Of a stretch of DNA of 64,000 nucleotides, positions 40,841 through 49,669 are shown piece after piece. The stretch is from Globodera rostochiensis. Taxonomy: Eukaryota; Nematoda; Chromadorea; Rhabditida; Heteroderidae. Numbering within the stretch: position 1 is the stretch's first letter; every line of letters starts with the position of its first letter. Position numbers and translations under genes: made by a program. The stretch spans positions 1,364,001 through 1,428,000 of the forward strand of contig JAEVLN010000013.1 in assembly GCA_018350325.1 (NCBI GenBank). Direction: 5' to 3'. Below the pieces are notes generated by a model, which saw nothing but the letters and a program-made list of their open reading frames with translations, searched no databases and was not told the origin of the DNA.

Positions 40841-43800
40841 CTTTAATTAATTAAGGCAATTAATTCGAAAGTATAGATTAGGCCTTTTTCCCTTTTTTCG
40901 CAGCATTTTTACCTTTCCATGAGCTCGTATTAGGCCTGACCACCGAAGCAAGATCTCCATCATTGTTTTGCGAATTTGCCCCACTCCATTCCCAAGAATC
41001 CGTTTCAGTTTGTAATGGCCCAAAATTGGATGGATTTAATGGGGCTGATTGATTGGACGGCTTATTTTGGAATGCTGGAAATGATGTGCCCGGCATTGGC
41101 GGTAGAAATTGGGGTTCTTGAGGGGATGCACCGAACAAATTCGACACAAAACCTCAAAATTTAGGATTACGAATTGATCAGAATTAAAGTTTGAATTAAA
41201 ATTATAGCCTAGCCATACTTCAACATGAGATTCATTTTAAAAAATTCATTCAAAAAAAAAGGAATTAAGGCAAGTACCGAAGAATTCCCAGGAACCGCCC
41301 CTAACTGACACACAAAATTAGGAGAGTCATTTTAAAATTATAAAAATCAAAAATTGATAATTAGGTCCCGCAAAAATATGGATATAAAATCGTGAAATAT
41401 GGTCATAAAATATGGACATTTTCAAAATATGGACAAAACACCAAAATATGGACATAAATTTTTATACATTTCCAAATTTTCAAGTGTTTTGGCGACTTTT
41501 TTAGACTTTTATGACTATTTTGGCATTTTGACGACTTTTTTGAACTTTTGTTTTCTTGCCAAGATCACAATATGGACATAAATCGCGAAATATGGAAAAT
41601 ATGGATATAAAAATCGGTCCTAGAAGCTTAAAATCAAGCTAAAAATGTGTTTTTCGTGCATTTCAAGGCATCCCCAGTTCGCAAAAAAAAACATGGATTT
41701 CCATGAGTTTGCGAGCCCTATTGATAATCAAACGAAAAAATTTTGGTACAGGTTTTTAGCCTTCTGTCTAACAATTTATTCGCTAAAAACTATCTGAATT
41801 GTCACTAAAAGTTGCAGGAATCACAAACTAAGGACAGAAAAGGACGCGTGCCCCAAATAAAAGACGAATCTTTAAACATTGAAATATCGCACCCTTCTGT
41901 ATACAGACTAAAGCCCGGACTTGAGCTTCGAGCGAGATTCTCGAGAAATCTGGTCGAAATGTTTCGAGATCTCGTCTCGTTCCGGGCTCTAATACAGCGG
42001 GTTCAAACCCTGTTTTTCATGTACCTGTAATCGAAGAAAGTGACCAATTGCCAGAATTCGGTGCTTTTGAAAAGTTGGTGCTTTTTCCTTTTTCCGATGA
42101 GCCTGGGTTGCCCGATGTAAAATTGGAGGATTGTCGTGCAATTTGAGTGGTTTCCAGCTTGGGATGGCACTAATGTGCCGTCCATTGGGGGGGCTTGCTG
42201 AGACGGCACTATGCCACCGTAATGCGACGACGAGCCTGGGTTGTCCGATGTAAAGTTGTAGGATTGTCCTGCAATTTGAGTGTCTTGGAAATTCGGCGCG
42301 CCACTGCCAGCCTTCTGAATCGTGAAAATAAAAAGTCAAGATTAGTACTCAAGAACGGACTCGTACAGTGCCCACTCTTTATGCTGATAAAAAAAAAGCC
42401 GTTTTTTGTTTCAGGCAAAGTATTATATTGTTTACAAAAATACCTTTTCTTCATTGAGCATGTTTAGGTATAAATACATCGCCTTTGTGCTCATTTTGTG
42501 ATTTATTTGTTCCAACGCTTCAGACAACGCCGTATCCGTAATTTCGTTGTTATTATGCTGTTCAACCAAAGCCATAGCACGAGGATCATTTTTGAATCGT
42601 TTAAAGGTAATTTTGCGGCTGCCACCGCCAGAGTTGGTGCTTTTTCCTCTATTAGATGCGCTTGTCGATGAGCCTGGGTTGTCCGAAATAAAGTTGGAGG
42701 ATTGTTGTGCAATTTGGGGGGCTTGGATAAACTGCGGTGCAGGGTTTGAAAAATCCCATTCCATCGATTGCGATTCAAAACCTTCAAATAATTAGGAAAA
42801 TTAATTCGAAAATTCATATAGATTAAAATTTCTTTAATTTATGATAGAAAAGTCCCAAGAAACGTTTTGTTCCTCTTTTGGTCATAATGTCTTTACCTTG
42901 TGATGCGTTTTTTGATGAGCTCGGATTTTTCGGCTCGACCACCGAAATCGCGCCACCGTAATGCGACGATGCGCCTGGTAAATGGTATTAGATGAGTTTC
43001 ACAAAACATTGGGAGAGTCATTTTTACTCGAAATCTTTCGAGATTTCATGAAAATATCTCTAATCTCCTTTGTGTAGTTTAATTTATGGCAGAAAAAGTG
43101 CCAAAAATCGTTTATTTCCTCTTTTGGTCAAGGCTGAGAATTTCGAATCAGAGCTTTTCGAAAAAAACGGGCTTTATTTGGTCCCCTGATAATGTAAAAT
43201 TTAACTGATCCATTTTCATCGATAATGTTTTGTATAAAAAATTGTAAACTATTTTCGTTTTGTTTGCTCTGTAAATTTGATTTTTTATTTTATTTTCGTG
43301 AATTATATCAATTTTTTTAGTTTCTTTTTGATAAATCAAATTTTGCTGTTCGATAAGTTCTTTTTGAACAGTCTCAAACCAGGAATGTTCCAGGATGCCT
43401 GAAAATGTCCCAAATCCGGCATGCCTGGACTAAAAATGTATGATCATTTTCACCCTTTCGGCGACATCCAAATGCACTTCTAAGACCGAAAATTTTTTGA
43501 TTTAATATTTTAAAATGACAAAATTTCGAAACAAGCTATCCCAAACAAAAATTAAAGAAAAATCTGCGGGTTTTGGAGTTCATGCATTTGAATCGATTTT
43601 GGGCAATAAATGTGAATTTTTTGAAAAATAATTTTGAGTTTTGGTACGAATCGTGTTCGGAGTTTGGAAGTGAGTAAAATAATTGTCAGAGTCTTGATCA
43701 GCGACCTGAAACCCCCGGAAACCGCCGAAGCAATAATGGCGCGATTCCGATTTAGTTCGGCTTTTTTTTGCCAAAAAGTCCGGATCCGGCATGCCGGGTC

Positions 43801-46800
43801 AAAAATGTCTGGAAATCTGGATCCGGTTACATCCCTGTCTCTAACTTGTGTAATTCGACGGTCCCGGATTCTCCATGACAATTTTTTTGTTTTCAAAAAA
43901 ACACTCCTAAAAATTGAAATGCGAATCGCAAAATTGCGTTCTTTTTAGATTTAAACATGTCGGCGCCAAAAAACTGTCCCCAACCGTATTCAATTAAATT
44001 TGAATTAAAGATAATCACTAGGGCTAGGATTTCTAGGCTCTAAAAATCTCAAAATATGCGCCTAAATAGGCCTGAAAAAAGTGCCAAAATATGCTCAAAA
44101 ACCGGGCTCATAAGCAAAAATAGGTGAAAAAAAAAGTTGTGTAAAATAACAATAATAGCTTAAAAAAATTTTACATGTGAAAATGATCAATCATCAGTAG
44201 GGCTGCTATTTCGAGGCAAGAAAAATTGGAAAAAAGCGCCTAAAAAAGTACGAAAATCTATGAAGGATCCTGACAAAAAATTCGAGCAAATTTTTCAAAA
44301 AACTAGTGATCTTGGCAAGAAAAATTCGAATTTTATTTCATTTTTCTTAAGAAATTTTTTGAAAAAAGGTTGAATTAGGCACAAAAGTTCAAAAAAGTCG
44401 CCAAATGCCTAAATAGGCACAAAAAAAATGCATGCCTAAAAAATAGGCTCGAGTGAACCTATTTTGATGCGTTCCCCAAAATAGGTTTTCCTAGGTCCGA
44501 ATAACCCAGAGGTCGCAACTGTCCTAATTTATAAGATTTGTCCTTATTTTAGGGGTGCCAATCTTATAAATTAACAATGTCCTTATTTGTAAGATTTGTC
44601 CTTATTTGAGGCATCCGCACTTATTTTGTACTTATTTTTCGAATTTGTGAAGATTTTCATTGATCCCATTTTCAAAATGAGAAAATTCTGAAGCGAATTG
44701 GACCAATTTTCTCACCAAATTGAGTCGAAATTTCAAAAATGTTCTCGGCGGCGCCTATCGGCACCGCCGACTAGGGTTCGGATAATCGGGTTGGGGCCGG
44801 GCGAGCTTTTTTCCGGGCAACCTGAAAGTGGCCGGGCGGGCTTTTCCGGGCGAATATTTTTGGGTTTTTCCTCCGGGCGGGCTTTGCCGGGCGAATACCG
44901 GCCCAGATTTTGGAAAACATCCGAATACCGGGCGAATATTTAAAAATTTTTTTGAAACAGCTTAAAAGTTAGAGATTGATCATTCTTGATCATGTACGAT
45001 ATAGACCAGGGATGTGTATCGTATCGTAATCGTAAATATCGTAATTTAAAGCCATATCGTATCGTATTTTCGCTAAAATCACCCGTATCGTAATTTTTGA
45101 GGCCCCAGATTCGGGAGGGGGGTCGGCGGTGCCGATAGGCGCCGCCGAGAAATTTTTGAATTTTTTACTCAATTTGTTAAGAGATTTTCATCCAAAATTT
45201 ACTTGCAAAAATGACAAAAAATATTCGGAAAATATTCGGTTTTTTGGGGCCGGGCGGGCTTTTTTCCGGGCTACCTAAAAGGAGCCGGGCGGGCTTTTCC
45301 GGGCGGGCTTTTTTCGATTTTTCCTCCGGGCGGGCTTTGCCGGGCGAATACCGGGCTTTAGCCCGGATCGAATATTTCCTAGTCGGGCGCCCGCCCGGCC
45401 GAATGCCCGCCCGACCCGGGCGCCCGTCCGAACCCTACCGCCGACCCCCCCCCCACTAAAGCAAAATTCGCAAAAAAAAAAAAATTGCATTTTTGAAAAT
45501 CGAAAAACGGTAACATTTTCGAAAATCCATGGGAGCAATTTCCAACCCCGAATTGTTGAGAAAAATTGTCGGTGGAGAGAAATAGGATTAAAAAGGTCAA
45601 AAATAAACATTTTGCTGCATTTTTGAACATTTTGTAAAATGTCCTTATTTCGGACCCCAAAACCTTATTTTTTTGCCCTTGATGTCCTTATTTTTGAAAA
45701 TTTTTCGATGCGTCCTCGGGAATAGCCTCGTTAAAACGGCAAAATTTCCGACTAAAAAAACATGTTTTTCGTGCATAACTCGCGCAAAACAAAGCTGCAG
45801 AAAAAAATAGGTAAATTCCTAAAAATGCTAGCCCTATTAATCACGTCTTTGATGGCTTAAACTACCTGCTGGATTTTGTTGTGCCTCCTCCTGCAAGGAT
45901 TGGTTTTATTTCTGGATTATATTGTAGCAAAAATACCTCTATTTTCCTTAGGTATTCAGTCAGCGTAGGTTTGCTTGTTTGGCCCCCCATTACTTCTTTC
46001 AACTTTTCTAACAACTTTTTCTTAGTATTTATTTCTGGATTTTGTTGACCAAAATACTGTTTAATCAAAGACATAGCCCGAGGATTACTTTTGAATTGAT
46101 CAAAGCTATTGTTTGGGCCGCCACCGCCAGCTAGCTGTGAACCGTGAAAAAAAATTAAGATTAGTACTCAAGAACTGACTTTTAAGTAAACACGCTTTAA
46201 ACTAGAGTAGGACGGGATCGAGATTTTTTGGTAAACCGGGACCGGGATTGACCGGTATCGTGAATTAATCGTCAATGGTGAGGTAGCAAAGATGGCAGGA
46301 TGACATTTCGTCGACTAAGCCAAAAACGACACTTCGTCGACTGACATTTCGTCGAGGCGACACTTCGTCGACTAAGCCAATATACGACATTTCGTCGACT
46401 AAGCCAAAAACGATATTTCGTCGAGTCGAATTTCGCCTAATTTTTAAATGCATGTTTTCTAGGGTAAAGCATACGTAGACCACGAATCCGAGCTCGATTT
46501 TAGGAATCTCGAACACCGAAGGCGAATTCGAACAATTTTCGAAATTTTAAACAAGTGAAAAATAACTTATTCATCAACCCAATTGGTTGAGACTAGCAAT
46601 CGATTCCTCTTGTCAAGCTGAGTACGAATCCGCAAAAATTTTGCGCTGGAAACCACTATGAAGAAAGTTACAAGACCAAAACCGCAGGGGGATGGACTAT
46701 TTGTCGACCAAATGCTCGAATTTGGCTTCGCGGTTCGAGATTCGCAAAATCCGAGCTCGAATTCGTGATCTACGCATGCTTTTACCTTAGAAAACACGCA

Positions 46801-47161
46801 TTTAAAAACGCGTCAACTAAGTGTCGTTTTTGGCTTAGTCGACGAAATGTCGGATTTAGCTTAGTCGACGCAATGTCGCATCGACGAAATGTCGGTCGAC
46901 GAACTGTCGGCAGCCCAGCAAAGATACCTTAATTAGATGCAGATAATTTTTCAGCGTACTTAAATTTAGGTCCATTTCGAGTCCTTCTATATTGTTCACC
47001 TCTGTTAACAACTCGTCCCTTTTGATTTGTCTATTATTATACCGTTTAAGCAAATTCTTAACAACATCATTTGCTTTGAAGTCTTCAAAACTAATAACGC
47101 AAAACCCATTTTTTAGAAGGCAACACAATGTCAGAGTTAGTAAATAAAATAATGCGCTCAT
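40446..47161 (-). CDS. Locus L7: modular secreted protein gene, probably disrupted
   Basis: Reads leftwards from ATG 47161. Exons: SP+H 46928-47161, H 45937-46134, mini-S 42897-42974, F/H chimera 42444-42781, D with frameshift 42025-42314, N/T-like 40878-41152, T 40446-40840. There is a phase break between H (phase 0 out) and the next exons (phase 1 in), where a D-type adaptor is missing, and the D exon at 42314 leaves phase 2 instead of 1. Intron 1 and the 3-kb second intron have taken in a foldback element, a hAT-like element and other repeats. I judge L7 a decaying copy whose 5' and 3' parts could still be expressed separately. Confidence 0.5.
40878..41152 (-). CDS. L7 N module fused to an S end
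   Basis: After AAATTTTGAG: FVSNLFGASPQEPQFLPPM, PGTSFPAFQNKPSNQSAPLN, TDSWEWSGANSQNNDGDLA, TSSWK. The GTAAAA donor is phase 1; read-through ends GKNAAKKGKKA. Here N continues into the PAF.N.P.NQSAP part instead of the SSYYSSNQPDDG part of L3-L6. Confidence 0.6.
42025..42314 (-). pseudogene. L7 D/F fusion exon with internal frameshift
   Basis: Starts KAGSGAPNFQDTQIAGQSYN, SSHYGGIVPSQQAPPMDG, then PSQAG joins an F module out of frame (NHSNCTTILQFYIGQPRLIG instead of QIARQSSNFTSGNPGSS). It stays open by chance to the donor but leaves in phase 2. Confidence 0.55.
42444..42781 (-). CDS. L7 F/H chimeric exon
   Basis: 338 nt, phase 1 in and 0 out, the reverse of D. It reads GFESQSMEWDFSNPAPQFI, NPGSSTSASNRGKSTN, then SGGGSRKITFKRFKNDPRAM ... 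STKAMYLYLNMLNEEK. The AG-rich linker before GGGSRK is bypassed, so an F module runs straight into an H module. The same fusion is seen in L8 at 50110. Confidence 0.62.
42897..42974 (-). CDS. L7 mini-S module
   Basis: 78 nt, phase 1-1: ASSHYGGAISVVEPKNPSS SKNASQ, acceptor CATTTACCAG, donor GTAAAGACATTATGACC as in L2 (7209). The whole PSQQAPP...DSTNWFG part is deleted, leaving only both ends. Confidence 0.5.
42975..44750. other. Repeat-filled part of L7 intron 2
   Basis: No coding exon of the family is found. Contains AAAATATGCGCCTAAATAGG and similar repeats (44045-44460), and 43634-43948 where overlapping frames on both strands look like chance. CGGATCCGGCATGCCGGGTC (43790 region) is palindrome-rich. 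Confidence 0.4.
44772..45437. mobile_element. 666-bp hAT-like element in intron 2 of L7
   Basis: Ends TAGGGTTCGGA and TCCGAACCCTA; perfect 8-bp duplication CCGCCGAC at 44764-44771 and 45438-45445. It inserted into a GC-hairpin repeat. The inside has CCGGGCGGGCTTTTCCGGGC words and another GC hairpin (45122-45150). No transposase is seen. Confidence 0.75.
45937..46134 (-). CDS. L7 exon 2, H module
   Basis: 66 codons: LAGGGGPNNSFDQFKSNPRA ... KPTLTEYLRKIE, acceptor GTTCACAG, donor GTATTTTTG. The acceptor has an inserted CA compared with CACGGTTCAG. Confidence 0.62.
46294..46916. mobile_element. 623-bp foldback (Mutator-like) element in intron 1 of L7
   Basis: Flanked by a perfect 9-bp duplication AGCAAAGAT (46285-46293 and 46917-46925). 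The ends carry TTCGTCGAC repeats, and the arms, including GCATGTTTTCTAGGGTAAAG and its counterpart near 46765-46800, are reverse complements over about 200 bp. It lies only about 11 nt past the exon 1 donor. Confidence 0.75.
46928..47161 (-). CDS. L7 exon 1, SP+H
   Basis: 78 codons: MSALFYLLTLTLCCLLKNGF then C, ISFEDFKANDVVKNLLKRYN ... STLKNYLHLIK, donor GTATCT. It is the sister of L1 exon 1; its ATG also follows TTTTTCAG. Confidence 0.7.
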
Positions 47162-47412
47162 CTGAAAAATGTTTTTTGGAATATAAAATGCTCTGAACAT
47201 ATGCCAGTCCGCGTTTATTCGGAGAATCACGGGCGAAAACCGGTGCCTCACAGTAGCGGCATCGGTCTCGGGTCTCTCGACTCGAGAAAAGTCTCGTGCT
47301 TTTTGGGTATTGTCTCGGTCTCGAGTTTCGGGGCAACTCTCGGTAACACTTCAGCCCAGACTTACCCAAACCCCCAGGGGGGGGGGGGGACTTTTGACGA
47401 AACAACAACTTG
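47162..47412 (-). promoter_or_regulatory. Upstream region of L7, shared with L1
   Basis: Matches 1850-2125, including GGTAACACTTCAGCCCAGAC and the G-run; TTTTTCAG abuts the ATG. Confidence 0.4.
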
Positions 47413-47877
47413 AAGCAGCCTTTTTTCTTGTATTATTATCTATCGAAACGAAAAAAAATTTCGCCTAAAAGACTAAAAAAAATTGTCAAAAATGAGAGAT
47501 TTATGCCTGGGGGGAAATTACTTATTTATGCAAATGCCAAAATTGGGCTTGACGTAAATGCCAACCTAACAATTGCCTCGCATTTTTTTTTGACTAGTTT
47601 ACACCCCTACACCTAATGGCACTTTTTAGAAACTATTTACGTCATTTTTAGAAACTATTTTGGATTTTTTACGAAACTATAAACCAAACTATTTGAATCA
47701 CAGAAAATGAATGAAAATGAAATTGGCAAACGCATTTTGATTGTGTTGCACACATTTTGCAAAATTATAACAAATTCTCTTTTTTCAAAATACGAAAATC
47801 ATGTTTTCAGGGCCCAAAATCTAGCAATTTTTCATAGTTTATTATTTTTTGGAAACTATAATAGTTGGGCTTGACGT

Positions 47878-48432
47878 CACCTATGCCAAATCTTGCAAAA
47901 AACGGAACTAGGATAACATTAAATTAATGGAATCGTGTCGATAAACAGCATTTTGAGTTATTTTCTTCAGTAAAAAATTGACACGCACTTCGATACGCTT
48001 AACTTCATTTGTATACGGCGGATCCTTCTCAAACTTTCACCATCTCTTCAGAACTAAATAAGGTATTTTTTAATCGCTTTTTTATTAAATATAATCGCTC
48101 AATTCATGAGTTATAGTCAAAAACGTTTAAATTCTTCACACCTAATTTTTTCAAAATTCTCCAAACTCCACCAAATTTTGGTTTGGGTAAGAATGGAACA
48201 CTAGAGGCAAGTCTGCAAAATTTGGTCACGAAATATAAGCGTTAACCTGTGTTACAAGCTTTCGAAAACCGAAAGAAAATTCAGTGGTGGGGATACAATG
48301 TCTGACCACGCGCTGTCTGCCACTCGGTTTTTTCGTTGTTTAAACAATGAATTTCCGCGAGTATCGAAACGATTTGTCTGTATTTATGTAATATCTCTAA
48401 CTACAGGAAATGTCCGCCATTTGGCATAGGTG
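47878..48432. mobile_element. 555-bp DNA transposon with 14-bp inverted ends and 4-bp duplication
   Basis: Left end CACCTATGCCAAAT, right end ATTTGGCATAGGTG. ACGT stands on both sides (47874-47877 and 48433-48436), and removing the element restores the dispersed TTGACGTAAATGCC repeat. No frame of transposase size is present, so it is non-autonomous. Bases 48000-48400 show no other likeness in the window. Confidence 0.85.
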
Positions 48433-48436
48433 ACGT

Positions 48437-49306
48437 AAATGCCAGCAACTATAAACCAAACTATTTGGAGATTTTTTAGCAATTATAAATCCGGGCCCTA
48501 CGTATTACTATTTATGCAAATGCCAACAAAATTGGGCTTGACGTAAATGCCAAAATTGGGTTTGACGTAAATGCCAACCCAACAATTGCCTCGCATCGCC
48601 TTCACTCTCTTCGTTTATAATGCTATTTCTAAGGCTTATCCATCATCCTTCGATAAAATCACATTCTAAGCCATCGATTGAAAGCCGTATAGAAAAGGGT
48701 GGAAAATGCAGCAAAGCATCATTTAACCCTATCGCGTTAAACCAGGGCTCGGACCTCAAATGTTTAAATTTTTAACGTTTTTGTTAAGGAAATTGTGTAA
48801 AAATTCGAAAATGTTGCCGATTCGAATTTTCAAAAATCATTCTGTTTTACTAGGGGGTTGAGGTTTATATTTAATATTTACTTTTATGGGTGTTTTGTAC
48901 ACAAATTTCTTTTTAAACACAATTTAAATAAAATTATTTTACTGTTTTAATAAATATTTTGACTTTCCTTTTTACATATAACTTACGCAAATCGTATACA
49001 CTTTTTTTTGATTATTTTCGTTCAAAAATCGGTGAAAATTTTTAAATATTTCCAGGGGACCCTATCGACACCGGCAAACCTCCGGAAAAAATTTTAAATT
49101 GAATTTAAATATTGCCATATTTTTACAGTTTGGACTAGTTTTCTTAAGAAAAATGAAATAAAAACGAAAAACGTACCATTAAAAAATGACTATATTTGGA
49201 ATAAAAATGTAAGCCTTTCATCAGAAAATCCTTAAAAATTTTCGTGTTTTCGTTTTCGCCTTTCGTTTGATTCGAAAATGAAAAATGTTGTTTTCGTCCA
49301 CCCCTG
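48437..49306. other. Intergenic before L8
   Basis: AAATGCCAACCCAACAATTG-type repeat (48500-48610), the block shared with 34950-35130, and AT-rich sequence. No gene seen. Confidence 0.4.
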
Positions 49307-49438
49307 CTCGAGACCGAGGCACAAAAAGCCCGAGGTTTTTCTCGAGTCGAGGACACCCGAGGTCGATGCTCTTGAACATCAATTTATCAAGAAAATAAAA
49401 CTAAATTTTATATAATTCTTTCAAAAAACATTTTTCAG

Positions 49439-49669
49439 ATGCGCGCATTACTTTATTTGCTAACTCTAACAGTCAGTTGCTTTCTACAAAATGTTAATTG
49501 CGTTAACAAAAACGTTGAAGAATTCATAAAAAATAAGGATGCTATGGATTTGGTTGAAAAGTATCATAACAATCAAATAAATACTCAGAAAGACTTGCTA
49601 AAACAGTTGAACGATATAAGAGTCGAACTATGCTCAAGAACGCTGACCAATTATCTAAAGGCAATTAAG
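49439..49669 (+). CDS. L8 exon 1, SP+H
   Basis: 77 codons: MRALLYLLTLTVSCFLQNVN then C, VEEFIKNKDAMDLVEKYHNN ... SRTLTNYLKAIK, donor GTATTTTTG. Confidence 0.75.

Noticed and set aside
43552..43948. Three frames on both strands near 43600-43900 as a gene
   Set aside because: Overlapping frames of equal length on opposite strands in repeat-rich intron sequence, with no splice support.
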